The notes under the pieces were generated by a model, which made no database searches, had not been told where the DNA came from, and saw only the letters and a list, made by a program, of their open reading frames with translations. From UBA4292 sp002395865 (GTDB lineage: Bacteria; Bacillota; Clostridia; Lachnospirales; Lachnospiraceae), in contig CAMNBU010000044.1 of the NCBI GenBank assembly GCA_946533395.1, positions 1 to 15,823 on the forward strand: 15,823 bases of DNA, in the 5' to 3' direction. Below, one piece after another: positions 7,908 to 15,623 of the stretch (its first letter is position 1; every line of letters starts with the position of its first letter). A program made the position numbers and the translations under genes.

Positions 7908-9713
7908 CTAATCCTCCTGCATACCGAGCTGGAGCTTCACAACATCCGCATAGTATCCGCTCTTTGCGACAAGCTCGTCATGGCTGCCCGCCTCGAGTAT
8001 CCTGCCGTCCTTAAGAACTATCACGCGGTCCGCGGTCCTCGCGGTGGAGATTCTCTGGGCAATGATGATCTTAGTGCACTGAAAATCGAGTGAGTTCAGA
8101 GCCGACTGTATCTTCTTCTCCGTCTCCATATCGACAGCGGAGGTGGTATCGTCGAGTATCAGTATGGCGGGCTTAACTGCCAGCGCTCTCGCAAGAGATA
8201 TCCTCTGCTTCTGGCCTCCGGACAGTCCCACGCCCCTCTCGCCGATGATCGTCTCGTAGCCCTCGGGCATCTTAACGATGAAATCGTCGGCCGCGGAGTA
8301 TCTCGCGAACTTCACGACCTCCTCGAGCCTCGTGTGTGTGTCCCCGTAAGCGATATTCCCCTCGATGGTATCCGAGTACAAAAGCACATCCTGTGTAGCC
8401 AGACCGATGCTCTTTCTCAGATCCTTTATCCTGTAATCTTTCACGTTCACGCCGTCCACGAGTATCTCGCCCTGTGTCGGCTCGTAAAATCTCGGTATAA
8501 GATGGATGAGCGAGCTCTTTCCGCAGCCGGTCTCACCCATTATCGCGATCGTCTGTCCGGGCTTCACCGTAAATGATATGTCATGCAGCACGGGCAGCTT
8601 GCTGTCGGAGTACGCAAATGACACGTTCTTAAACTCTATCTCGCCCTTAAGCCTGTCCTTTATCTCCACCGCGTCCGGCTTATCCTTTATCTGCGGCTGC
8701 GAATAATATATCTCCATGACCTTGTCGGCGGCCGCGGAGAAGCGCTGGAACTCGTTCATTATGTTGCCCATCATTCGCATAGGGTTCGCGATGGCCCAGA
8801 TAAGGCCGGATATAGCGACATACTCTCCCATCGTCAGACCTCCGTTTATGAGGAAGGTTCCGCCGACCAGAAGCATCACTGTGGGCATCAGGTTCGCGAA
8901 GGTCTCCACGAACGGCTGGAATCTGATCCACACCATCGCGGTCGCCTTGTTTGTATCGCGGTAATCGCTGTTTACGGCATCGAATTTCTCTATCTCGTAA
9001 TCCTCTCGCGCAAACGCCTTCACAACTCTGTTTCCCGCGATATTCTCCTGCGCAATGGTATTCATCCCCGCGAGCTTCTCACGCAGCTTCGCGTGCATCG
9101 GCCTCACACGCTTTCTGAACATATATATCACCAGAAATACGAATGGCGATATGGAGAGTATGCTCATGGCCATCAGCGGATTTACCGTGAAGAAGAACAC
9201 CGCAGCCGCGCCGAAAAGCGAAAACGACTCGATGATCACACGGATGACCCACGCCACCATATGCCTCACCGCATCCAGATCGCCCGTGACTCTGGTCATC
9301 AGGTCGCCGGTTCTGAATGTCGAATAGAAGGTCATATCCTGACGCTGTATCTTGTCATAGAGCTTATTCCTGACGCGGAACAGCACCTTCTGCGACACAT
9401 GCTCGTAGATCATGCAGTCGCTGTAGACTATGATGGTCCTGAGTATCGTAAAGCCCACCATTCCCGCAAGCAGCATGTAAAACAGCTCGATATTGTTCTT
9501 CAGATTATCCGCTGCATTCTCCCCGGTCAGGAAGGTATCCACCAGCTTGCCGGAAAACAGCGGCACGGTAAGCTGCAGGGCGTTGTACAACACTGTGCCT
9601 ATTATGCCCACGATGTACAGAGCCCTGTAGCCCTTCATGTTCTCGATGACCCAGCCTATGCGGCTCTTGGGGTATCTGTTTTTTTCCTTCGTCTTCTCCA
9701 TATCTTCCACCAT
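7908..9713 (-). CDS. ABC exporter half-transporter, degenerate ATP-site subunit
   Basis: This 601-residue protein is an exporter domain with about six helices (about 28-320) fused to an ATPase domain. Walker A is GETGCGKSS (K399) and the signature is an intact LSGGQ (497-501). Two key residues differ from the canonical form: the Walker B catalytic Glu is Asp (D522 in LILDDTTSAVD), and the switch His is Gln (Q553 in IIIAQRIST). Glu-to-Asp and His-to-Gln changes are known for the noncatalytic site of asymmetric exporters such as TAP1 and TM287. This chain therefore probably binds ATP at a slow site and lends its signature to the partner's active site. The start is not certain: ATG 9713 has AGGA 11 bases upstream, while ATG 9701 (residue 5) has GGTGGA close by. 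The gene is divergent from the AraC-type regulator. Confidence 0.93.
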   Translation of the reverse strand: MVEDMEKTKEKNRYPKSRIGWVIENMKGYRALYIVGIIGTVLYNALQLTVPLFSGKLVDTFLTGENAADNLKNNIELFYMLLAGMVGFTILRTIIVYSDCMIYEHVSQKVLFRVRNKLYDKIQRQDMTFYSTFRTGDLMTRVTGDLDAVRHMVAWVIRVIIESFSLFGAAAVFFFTVNPLMAMSILSISPFVFLVIYMFRKRVRPMHAKLREKLAGMNTIAQENIAGNRVVKAFAREDYEIEKFDAVNSDYRDTNKATAMVWIRFQPFVETFANLMPTVMLLVGGTFLINGGLTMGEYVAISGLIWAIANPMRMMGNIMNEFQRFSAAADKVMEIYYSQPQIKDKPDAVEIKDRLKGEIEFKNVSFAYSDSKLPVLHDISFTVKPGQTIAIMGETGCGKSSLIHLIPRFYEPTQGEILVDGVNVKDYRIKDLRKSIGLATQDVLLYSDTIEGNIAYGDTHTRLEEVVKFARYSAADDFIVKMPEGYETIIGERGVGLSGGQKQRISLARALAVKPAILILDDTTSAVDMETEKKIQSALNSLDFQCTKIIIAQRISTARTADRVIVLKDGRILEAGSHDELVAKSGYYADVVKLQLGMQED

Positions 9714-9746
9714 TTGTTATAATTCCTGACAAATCGTTTTCCTACA

Positions 9747-9776
9747 TTAGCATTTTTACAAAAGATATGCTATAAT
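9747..9776 (+). promoter_or_regulatory. Candidate promoter of the AraC-family regulator
   Basis: TTAGCA (9747-9752), an 18-base spacer and TATAAT (9771-9776) with an extended TGC before the -10 box. The -35 match is only four of six, but the extended -10 makes up for it. Transcription would begin near 9783, about 60 bases before the ATG at 9846. This places the promoter in the 132-base divergent gap shared with the exporter pair. For the exporter direction only weak -35/-10 pairs are visible, which would suit an activator-dependent promoter. Confidence 0.6.
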
Positions 9777-9845
9777 CAAACTGCATAAAAATTGAACAAA
9801 TCTATCTTATGTGGTGCAAAGAAAAATACCGCACGGAGGAATATC

Positions 9846-10721
9846 ATGGCCGAGCTATTCGAATACAGTGACAGACTGACCTCTCCGGTCGAGGCATTCA
9901 TCTGCACTAACGACACCATCACCCTGCCGGTCAAGGGGCACTGGCACTATTTCCTTGAGCTGCTTTACGTCAGGAGCGGATGTATAAGCGTCACCTGCAA
10001 TGAGAGGACCTATGAGCTTGGCGCAGGGAAAATGATTCTTATACCGCCGCAGTCTATCCACAGCATATTCTGCGACGAGGGCGCGGGCTTCAACTACTCG
10101 TGTCTGAAGTTTTCCGCCATGCGCATACAGCCCTCGGAGGGCTATCTTCCGAACCTCACGAAGCTCTTTTATAATATTTCTCTTATGAAGGAGCCGCCGC
10201 TGGTTTTTGACGGGCGCGATCTGCCCGATATAGATCTCGACACGGTGTTTGACGGGGTGATATCTGAGATAAAAAGGCGCAGCTACGGTTATATCACCTG
10301 CGCCTACTCGCTGCTGTGTGGACTCATCATCAGAATAATAAGGAAATGGTACGAAATGGGTATAGATCTGTCGAATACGGCCGAGGTCACACAGGATTCT
10401 CTCTCTCTCATCGACGCGGTCAGCTATATAGACACGCACTCGGCTGAAAATATCAGTGTTGAAGGACTCGCAAAGCGCTGCAACATGAGCTATTCGTACT
10501 TCGCGAAGGTCTTTCACAGGCAGTACGGACAGAGCTGCACACAGTATATCGAATTCATACGGCTGGCCAAGGCGGAGAACCTGCTTCTCTTTACCGACAA
10601 CGACCTGACAGATATCGCCACCACGACAGGCTTTTCGGACTGCAGCCATCTGATCCGCTGTTTTAAACGCCGCCACGGCATCACGCCCCACCAGTTCAGA
10701 AAGAAATTCAAATCCATTTAA
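9846..10721 (+). CDS. AraC-family transcriptional regulator with cupin sensor domain
   Basis: This 291-residue cytoplasmic DNA-binding protein probably senses a small ligand. Residues about 10-90 form a cupin-like AraC-binding domain, with H32-W-H34 and E38 in the first motif and GAGKMILIPPQSIHSIF closing it. The C-terminal part (about 188-290) carries two helix-turn-helix units, at about 204-227 (SVEGLAKRCNMSYSYFAKVF) and 253-276 (LTDIATTTGFSDCSHLIRCF), then the usual GITPHQFRK end. The start was set at ATG 9846 because GGAGG lies six bases upstream. An in-frame TTG at 9792 sits next to the predicted transcription start and has no ribosome binding site. The gene is divergent from the exporter pair, so it may control that pair; control of the mannan operon is also possible, as many AraC proteins regulate sugar use. 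Both are inferences. Confidence 0.92.
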   Translation: MAELFEYSDRLTSPVEAFICTNDTITLPVKGHWHYFLELLYVRSGCISVTCNERTYELGAGKMILIPPQSIHSIFCDEGAGFNYSCLKFSAMRIQPSEGYLPNLTKLFYNISLMKEPPLVFDGRDLPDIDLDTVFDGVISEIKRRSYGYITCAYSLLCGLIIRIIRKWYEMGIDLSNTAEVTQDSLSLIDAVSYIDTHSAENISVEGLAKRCNMSYSYFAKVFHRQYGQSCTQYIEFIRLAKAENLLLFTDNDLTDIATTTGFSDCSHLIRCFKRRHGITPHQFRKKFKSI

Positions 10722-10725
10722 AAAA

Positions 10726-10758
10726 CCTGTTTACTACAGGAGAGTTTAGGTTTATAAT
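10726..10758 (+). promoter_or_regulatory. Promoter of the nitroreductase gene, with overlapping inverted repeat
   Basis: TTTACT (10730-10735), a 17-base spacer and a perfect TATAAT (10753-10758) lie just after the AraC gene stop. Transcription would start near 10765, some 36 bases before the ATG. A 5-5-5 inverted repeat, CCTGT-ttact-ACAGG (10726-10740), covers the -35 box and could be an operator. It lacks a following T-run, so it is a poor terminator for araC. The gene then has its own AAGGAGG site (10789-10795). Confidence 0.7.
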
Positions 10759-10800
10759 GGTCTAAGCTTTAATCCGAAACAGACCAATAAGGAGGCCCAC

Positions 10801-11340
10801 ATGAACACTATCGAATGCATCAAAACCAGACGCAGCATACGTTCCTACAACGGCAGACCCGTTGACCGCGAGCTCATCGTGAAGGCTGTCGAGGCCGCTT
10901 CATTTGCTCCGTCGTGGAAGAACACCCAGGTCACCAGATACATTGCCATCGATGATCCGGCTCTCAAGGAGCGCATCGCAAGCGAGTGCAGTCCCTACGC
11001 GGGCAACAGCGCTGTCATCCGTCAGGCTCCCGTTCTCGTGGTCACCACCATGGTAAGGAACCGCTCGGGATATGAGCGCGACGGCTCATTCTCCACTCCC
11101 AAGGAAAAGGGCTGGCAGATGTACGACGCAGGTATCGCGGGACAGACCTTCTGTCTGGCCGCTCACGAGCTCGGACTCTCCACTCTCATCATGGGCATCT
11201 TTGACGAGGAAAAGATAACCTCTCTCCTTCAGATTCCCGAGGAGCAGGAGGTATGCGCACTCATCGCAGTTGGTTACACCGACGAGAATCCCGCAGCCCC
11301 CAAGCGCAAAACCACAGACGACCTCTTAAAATTCATATAA
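10801..11340 (+). CDS. Nitroreductase-family FMN oxidoreductase
   Basis: This 179-residue flavoprotein of the nitroreductase fold should use FMN and NAD(P)H to reduce nitro compounds, quinones or similar acceptors; the natural substrate is not evident. RRSIRSY (10-16) is the usual FMN-phosphate motif near the N-terminus. APSWKNTQ (36-43) is the second flavin contact, and the GIAGQTFCLAAHELGLSTLIMG stretch (about 111-132) is the helix and glycine turn near the isoalloxazine ring. The length is at the short end of the family. AAGGAGG five bases before the ATG fixes the start. The gene has its own promoter and is followed by a 45-base gap to pyrB, so read-through into pyrBI is possible. Nothing visible links its function to pyrimidine synthesis. 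Confidence 0.88.
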   Translation: MNTIECIKTRRSIRSYNGRPVDRELIVKAVEAASFAPSWKNTQVTRYIAIDDPALKERIASECSPYAGNSAVIRQAPVLVVTTMVRNRSGYERDGSFSTPKEKGWQMYDAGIAGQTFCLAAHELGLSTLIMGIFDEEKITSLLQIPEEQEVCALIAVGYTDENPAAPKRKTTDDLLKFI

Positions 11341-11349
11341 TCATTTATT

Positions 11350-11378
11350 TGAAGCCCGGTTTTTAACACCGGGCTTCA
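11350..11378 (+). other. Perfect 11-bp hairpin ahead of pyrB
   Basis: TGAAGCCCGGT (11350-11360) and ACCGGGCTTCA (11368-11378) form a perfect 11-bp stem with the 7-base loop TTTTAAC. It begins nine bases after the nitroreductase stop and ends two bases before the AAAGG ribosome binding site of pyrB. There is no U-run after the stem on either strand, so it is not a classic intrinsic terminator. It may be a weak terminator, a transcript-stability element or a regulatory leader stem. No PyrR-binding consensus was recognised. Confidence 0.6.
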
Positions 11379-11391
11379 GAAAGGTATGACC

Positions 11392-12318
11392 ATGTTACAG
11401 AATCTAAGACACCTGATCAGCCCCGACGACCTTACGGTCGAGGAGACCATGCAGCTGCTGGAGCTTGCCGGAAGGATCAAGGACGCCCCTTCCGCCTACA
11501 GTGACGTCTGCCGCGGCAAAAAGCTCGCCACTCTCTTCTATGAGCCGAGTACCCGGACGAGGCTCAGCTTCGAGACCGCCATGATAAACCTCGGCGGCAA
11601 TATCATCGGCTTCTCCGATGCAGCCTCCAGCTCCGCAGCCAAGGGCGAGACAGTCTCAGACACCATCAAGATCATAAGCATATTTGCGGATATCATTGCC
11701 ATAAGACATCCCAAGGAGGGCGCGGCTTTGGTCGCCTCTCTTAACTCGACCGTCCCCGTTATCAACGCGGGCGACGGCGGACACCAGCACCCGACGCAGA
11801 CGCTCACCGACTTAAACACCATCTACTCCCTAAAGGGCAGGCTGGACCACTTAAAGATCGGCTTCTGCGGAGACCTGAAGTTCGGCCGCACCGTACACTC
11901 TCTCATCGATGCCCTGGTCAGATATCCCGGCAATGAGTTCGCACTCATTTCCCCCGATGAGCTTCGCGTGCCCGGCTACATAAAGAACGAGGTCCTCACC
12001 CGCTCCGGTCACAGCTACACCGAGGTGGACAAGCTCGAGAACGTCATCGGCGACCTCGACATACTCTACATGACCAGAGTTCAGCGTGAGCGCTTCTTCA
12101 ACGAGGAGGACTACATCAGGCTGAAGGACCGCTACATTCTGGATGCGGCCAAGATGAAGCTCGCAGGCGAGCAGATGCTCGTGCTCCATCCCCTCCCCCG
12201 TGTAAACGAGATCGCCGTCGAGGTCGACAAGGACCCCAGAGCGGTATACTTCAAGCAGGTGGAGTACGGCGTGTACGCGCGTATGGCACTTATACTCAAG
12301 CTCCTTGAGCTGGCTTAA
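11392..12318 (+). CDS. pyrB: Aspartate transcarbamoylase catalytic chain
   Basis: PyrB catalyses carbamoyl phosphate plus L-aspartate to N-carbamoyl-aspartate, the committed step of pyrimidine synthesis, in the cytosol. The active-site set is intact: STRTR (53-57), K84 in the 80s loop, R105 in IRHP, H133-P-T-Q136, R166 in GRTVHS, R229 and Q231 in TRVQRE, and HPLPR (266-270). These match the E. coli enzyme nearly position for position and exclude ornithine transcarbamoylase. The start is best at ATG 11392 (308 residues): AAGG (11381-11384) lies seven bases before it. The in-frame ATG at 11386 is only one base from that site. pyrI follows 13 bases after the stop, so the product is expected to form a holoenzyme with regulatory chains. 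Confidence 0.97.
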   Translation: MLQNLRHLISPDDLTVEETMQLLELAGRIKDAPSAYSDVCRGKKLATLFYEPSTRTRLSFETAMINLGGNIIGFSDAASSSAAKGETVSDTIKIISIFADIIAIRHPKEGAALVASLNSTVPVINAGDGGHQHPTQTLTDLNTIYSLKGRLDHLKIGFCGDLKFGRTVHSLIDALVRYPGNEFALISPDELRVPGYIKNEVLTRSGHSYTEVDKLENVIGDLDILYMTRVQRERFFNEEDYIRLKDRYILDAAKMKLAGEQMLVLHPLPRVNEIAVEVDKDPRAVYFKQVEYGVYARMALILKLLELA

Positions 12319-12331
12319 CGGAGGCAGATAT

Positions 12332-12757
12332 ATGTTAAATATCAGCGGATTAAATGACGGAATAGTACTCGACCACATACAGGCAGGCATGAGCGCAGAG
12401 CTGGCGAAGCACTTAGGTCTTGACAAGCTCGACTGCCAGGTGGCCACCATAAGGAACTGCCGCAGCAACAAGATGGGCAAGAAGGATATCATAAAGATCG
12501 AGGGCGGCCTCGATGTCGTGAACCTCGATGTGCTCGGATATTTCGACCACAACATCACCATCAACATCATACACAACGGTGTAATAACAGAAAAACGTTC
12601 ACTGAAGCTTCCGAAGAAGCTCGTGAACGTCATCAAATGCAAAAACCCCCGCTGCATAACCACCGTGGAGCCCTCACTGCCCCACATCTTCTTCCTGACA
12701 GACGAGGCCACTCAGACCTACCGCTGCCAGTACTGCGAGGAACCTGCCAATAAATAG
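12332..12757 (+). CDS. pyrI: Aspartate transcarbamoylase regulatory chain
   Basis: PyrI is the 141-residue regulatory chain that binds nucleotide effectors and a structural zinc ion and joins catalytic trimers into the holoenzyme. The N-terminal allosteric domain has the expected GIVLDHIQAG opening and the NKMGKKDIIKIEG stretch equivalent to the E. coli GRKDLIKIE region. The zinc ligands are present: C103-x4-C108 and C132-x2-C135. GGAGG (12320-12324) seven bases before ATG 12332 fixes the start; an in-frame TTG at 12305 lies inside pyrB without a ribosome site. It is the second gene of pyrBI and is followed by a hairpin. Feedback by CTP or ATP is a family property and was not read from the sequence. 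Confidence 0.96.
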   Translation: MLNISGLNDGIVLDHIQAGMSAELAKHLGLDKLDCQVATIRNCRSNKMGKKDIIKIEGGLDVVNLDVLGYFDHNITINIIHNGVITEKRSLKLPKKLVNVIKCKNPRCITTVEPSLPHIFFLTDEATQTYRCQYCEEPANK

Positions 12758-12763
12758 TAACGC

Positions 12764-12784
12764 GAGGGGGATTACATCCCCCTC
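12764..12784 (+). terminator. Hairpin between convergent pyrI and the 582-residue protein gene
   Basis: GAGGGGGAT (12764-12772) and ATCCCCCTC (12776-12784) give a perfect 9-bp stem with a 3-base loop, seven bases after the pyrI stop. It is followed only by TTAAG, so the U-run is poor on the plus strand, and no U-run exists on the minus strand either. Its place between two convergent genes suggests a terminator or 3'-end stabiliser, possibly for both sides. Confidence 0.55.
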
Positions 12785-12824
12785 TTAAGCTATTCGTGGA
12801 AGAAGGCTTTTGCCCCTGATATCA

Positions 12825-14573
12825 TCACATAGAAGCATCCATGTCGATAGACTTATCCGCATCGTTGTCTAACGTCAGATCATTTTTGTTTTCCATCTCA
12901 TCCTCATCCACGGGCTTCATACCGCGTGCTTCCCTGTCCTCAAGGATATCTCTGTCAAGCTCGATCTCATCATCCTCGAAAGGATTGGTTTCATCTATCA
13001 CCAGCTTATCGGGAGTCATATACTTTTCGCTTCCGGGCGCATAGTTTCTGGCCTTATTTACCTTATCGAGCTGTGTGTGTACATATCTCTTAAAGAGACC
13101 ACTGTCATCCGTATATGTAAGCGCTCCGAGAAGGCTCATCGAATTGTCGAATCTCTTATTCCTTGAGCTGATTATACTTCCGCTCTCCTTGCCATCCTGA
13201 TATGTGAGCACTGCGTTGATCGCCTTAGCGTAATCGCGTGGCTTAACAGTCTTATTCTCGAACTTCTCTACCACATTCTCTGCAGCCTTCACCATGTCTC
13301 TGTACTCGGGACTTCTTGAAGCGAGCTTATTCTTGATATACTGCTCGTTCTTAGCCTTGAGCTGAGCTATCTTTGCATCCTTATCGACATCATCGCTGAC
13401 CTCAAGGTCTTCGATCTTTTCAAGATTGGCCTTGTACTTGGGGTCATTCTCTCCCCTCATCTCTTTCAACATGCTCTTGATGTCGTCTATATTCTCGCGG
13501 TCTATTCCGGCATACTCTTTTTTCCTTGCATTCTGGATCTTGATCACAGTCTCCAGATCACCGTTTAAAATGGCCTCCTTGACATGCTTGTCCCTGAGCA
13601 GGAGTTTAAACTGTGGATCCTTGCGGCAGGACTCGGCCTCCGCATTGAGCCTCGCCTCCGAATAGGGTTCATTCTTGCCCATCAGCTTATATGCAGCCAT
13701 CAGCTTGGAAGCCCTTACCGAACCGTCCACATCAGCTTCAAAAGCATTGTCCAGATATTCCAGGCTCATCTTCTTTTTACCGGGCACATCCTTATTCTTC
13801 TGGATGAACTCACCGTATGAATAGCACTCGCTCTTTACATTGAAGCGGTCAAGGAGCTCATAATTCATCCCTGCTTTCCGATCATCAGGCATTTTCTTAA
13901 TATACTCCTTGAAAGCATCCTCCAGTCTTCCGCCGTGTCCGTGAGTGATCTCATCCACCGTTGCATCGTGATCCTTTACAAAGTCGAGGAATGTCTCGTC
14001 CTTATTGAGTTTTTCCGCAAGCGCCTCTACCTCGTTCGGATCAACGATAGTATTTACCAGCTTCTCCTTGCTTCCTCTGTCGCTGTTTGCGATCATGCGG
14101 GCAGCAAATATTCTTGCAAAATCTATACCCCTGAGCACATGGCCTTCCTGTATATCGTGCTGAACCCCCTTGATATACTCCGAAGCAGTCTTGGTATTCA
14201 TGATCATACCGAGAGCCTTGTTATCATTTGTAAGGCCATACTTTTCCTTTTTCACATCATCGCTGGCTGTATGATTGAATTCATCCGCCTTCTCGCGAAG
14301 CTCCTGAGCCGCTGCATTGGCTATCCTTCTCTTCTCGTCATCCTTCGGATACTTGATATAGTCGGCCATAGCCTCCTTGAAGCTCTCGGCCTTTTGCTGA
14401 AGAGGGCCTGACGTATTGAGAAGCGCGGGGAAAAGAACAAAGTAATTCTTTTCACCTTCCCTCATTTTTTTAATATCTGAAATGAGTTCAGTCAGCTTAT
14501 TCTCGGCCTTCTTTGACTTATCGTTGTTGGTCTGAAGATAGTAATCTACAAGAGCATGGTTTTTCTTAGGCAT
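12825..14573 (-). CDS. Charged soluble protein of unknown function (582 residues)
   Basis: I do not recognise this protein. It has no signal peptide and no membrane segment, so it should be cytoplasmic. It is rich in Lys, Glu and Asp and is mostly predicted helix, with several short coiled-coil-like stretches (for example AQLKAKNEQYIKNKL). The last 64 residues are strongly acidic (24 Asp or Glu against 7 Lys or Arg) and look disordered. There is no catalytic motif I can name. The start is ATG 14573: GGAGG sits eight bases upstream, whereas the in-frame upstream region (to 14651) lacks a good site and reads like leader. A sampled 60-base stretch (13381-13440) is 43% GC against 57% for one in pyrB (11401-11460), hinting at different codon use. 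The gene is single, flanked by terminators, convergent with pyrI, and behind uppP. Confidence 0.75.
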   Translation of the reverse strand: MPKKNHALVDYYLQTNNDKSKKAENKLTELISDIKKMREGEKNYFVLFPALLNTSGPLQQKAESFKEAMADYIKYPKDDEKRRIANAAAQELREKADEFNHTASDDVKKEKYGLTNDNKALGMIMNTKTASEYIKGVQHDIQEGHVLRGIDFARIFAARMIANSDRGSKEKLVNTIVDPNEVEALAEKLNKDETFLDFVKDHDATVDEITHGHGGRLEDAFKEYIKKMPDDRKAGMNYELLDRFNVKSECYSYGEFIQKNKDVPGKKKMSLEYLDNAFEADVDGSVRASKLMAAYKLMGKNEPYSEARLNAEAESCRKDPQFKLLLRDKHVKEAILNGDLETVIKIQNARKKEYAGIDRENIDDIKSMLKEMRGENDPKYKANLEKIEDLEVSDDVDKDAKIAQLKAKNEQYIKNKLASRSPEYRDMVKAAENVVEKFENKTVKPRDYAKAINAVLTYQDGKESGSIISSRNKRFDNSMSLLGALTYTDDSGLFKRYVHTQLDKVNKARNYAPGSEKYMTPDKLVIDETNPFEDDEIELDRDILEDREARGMKPVDEDEMENKNDLTLDNDADKSIDMDASM

Positions 14574-14676
14574 TTTTATTTCCTCCGTTTTTTGAATGGT
14601 TTTTGTTTGGTTCGGAGGCAATTTAACACAGCCTGTCCAACAGATGTCCAACTAAAAAAGTATCAAAAATAAAAAA

Positions 14677-14719
14677 ATTGAAAAAAATTAAAAATACCCG
14701 CCGGAGCACGGCGGGTATT
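14677..14719 (-). terminator. Strong intrinsic terminator of uppP
   Basis: On the minus strand AATACCCGCCG (14719-14709) pairs perfectly with CGGCGGGTATT (14703-14693), loop TGCTC, followed by a long U-rich tract (14692-14677). It begins two bases after the uppP stop. It isolates the downstream 582-residue gene, which must therefore have its own promoter in 14574-14676. Confidence 0.92.
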
Positions 14720-14721
14720 GA

Positions 14722-15570
14722 TCAGATGAGTTTTGTAAAAGCGTCATTGAACATGATGCCAAGTATAAGCGCACCGAGTATGATGCGGTAATAACCGAAG
14801 GGCTCGAAATCGTGCTTTTTGATAAAGCCCATCAGGAACTTTATCGTCAGTATCGAAACTACGAACGCAGTAACACAGCCGACAGCGAGCATGATCGCCT
14901 CATTGTTCGATACCGTTGCGCCTTTAAGCACATACTTGACAGCCTTCAGGCCGCCGGCTCCGAACATGATCGGTATCGCCAGATAGAAGGTGTACTCCGC
15001 AGCGATGAATCTCGAGCAGCCGATGATCATGGCTCCGAGTATCGTAACTCCGCTTCTCGACGTTCCGGGTATCAGCGCCAGCACCTGCATAAAGCCTATG
15101 AACAGGACCGCCTTGTATGACAGCGAGTTAAAATCATTGATCTTCGGGTCGCGGTTTTTATTGACCGTCTCCACTATAACAAAGAATACTCCGTAGGCGA
15201 TGAGTGCTATCGATACCACAAGAGCGTTGAAGAAATGCTCATCGATCCAGTCGTCGAGCAGAAATCCAAGGACTGCGGCCGGCAGACAGCCCACCACGAC
15301 CTTGCCCCAGATGCTCCAGGTCTCCTTCTTCTGCTGCGGAGTCTTTTTACCGGAGAAGGGGTTGAGCTTGCCGAAATATAAGACGACGACAGCCATTATG
15401 GCTCCGAGCTGTATGACCACATTGAACATCTCCGAAAATGCATCGGTCATCTTCGGCGGCCAGAGGCTCTCGAAAAGGATCATGTGCCCAGTGGAGCTCA
15501 CGGGCAGCCATTCCGTGATACCCTCTATAATTCCTATGATAATTATCTGTAAATAGTCAAGACAGCCCAT
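14722..15570 (-). CDS. uppP: Undecaprenyl-diphosphatase (UppP/BacA)
   Basis: UppP removes a phosphate from undecaprenyl pyrophosphate on the outer side of the membrane, recycling the lipid carrier for peptidoglycan and other envelope polymers; extra copies give bacitracin tolerance. The 282-residue protein carries both family motifs: EGITEWLPVSSTGH (16-29) and PGTSRSG (168-174), with the key Glu16, Glu20, His29 and Arg172. Several hydrophobic helices cover most of the chain. The start is set at ATG 15570, which has AGGTGA five bases upstream and gives MGCLDYLQ. An in-frame TTG at 15630 lies inside the tRNA gene and was rejected. A hairpin lies between the tRNA and this gene, and a strong terminator follows. 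Cotranscription with the tRNA genes is possible because no clear separate promoter is seen. Confidence 0.95.
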   Translation of the reverse strand: MGCLDYLQIIIIGIIEGITEWLPVSSTGHMILFESLWPPKMTDAFSEMFNVVIQLGAIMAVVVLYFGKLNPFSGKKTPQQKKETWSIWGKVVVGCLPAAVLGFLLDDWIDEHFFNALVVSIALIAYGVFFVIVETVNKNRDPKINDFNSLSYKAVLFIGFMQVLALIPGTSRSGVTILGAMIIGCSRFIAAEYTFYLAIPIMFGAGGLKAVKYVLKGATVSNNEAIMLAVGCVTAFVVSILTIKFLMGFIKKHDFEPFGYYRIILGALILGIMFNDAFTKLI

Positions 15571-15593
15571 TGCGATCACCTGTAGAAATACTA

Positions 15594-15620
15594 AAGGGAC
15601 CATCTTCCGGATGATCCCTT
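15594..15620 (-). terminator. Weak hairpin terminator between tRNA-Glu and uppP
   Basis: On the minus strand AAGGGATCATC (15620-15610) pairs with GATGGTCCCTT (15604-15594) with one G-U pair and the 5-base loop CGGAA. It starts three bases after the tRNA 3' end. The trailing sequence, TAGTATTTCT, is only moderately U-rich, so termination is likely partial. It may end the tRNA transcript while letting some read-through feed uppP. Confidence 0.5.
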
Positions 15621-15623
15621 CAA

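Noticed and set aside
6800..8014. A 404-codon plus-strand reading frame opposite the exporter genes
   Set aside because: It lies wholly antisense to well-supported ABC transporter genes, its product is rich in His, Tyr and Arg without any domain, and no promoter or ribosome site serves it.
9792..9845. An 18-residue N-terminal extension of the AraC-type protein starting at TTG
   Set aside because: The TTG lies about nine bases after the predicted transcription start and has no ribosome site, while ATG 9846 has GGAGG at good spacing.
9855..10691. A 278-codon minus-strand reading frame opposite the AraC-type gene
   Set aside because: Antisense to a gene with cupin and two helix-turn-helix units; no start signals.
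10726..10740. Intrinsic terminator for the AraC-type gene
   Set aside because: The stem has only five base pairs, no U-run follows, and it overlaps the -35 box of the next gene.
11851..12711. A 286-codon minus-strand reading frame opposite pyrB and pyrI
   Set aside because: Antisense to two fully conserved genes; its product has no recognisable domain.
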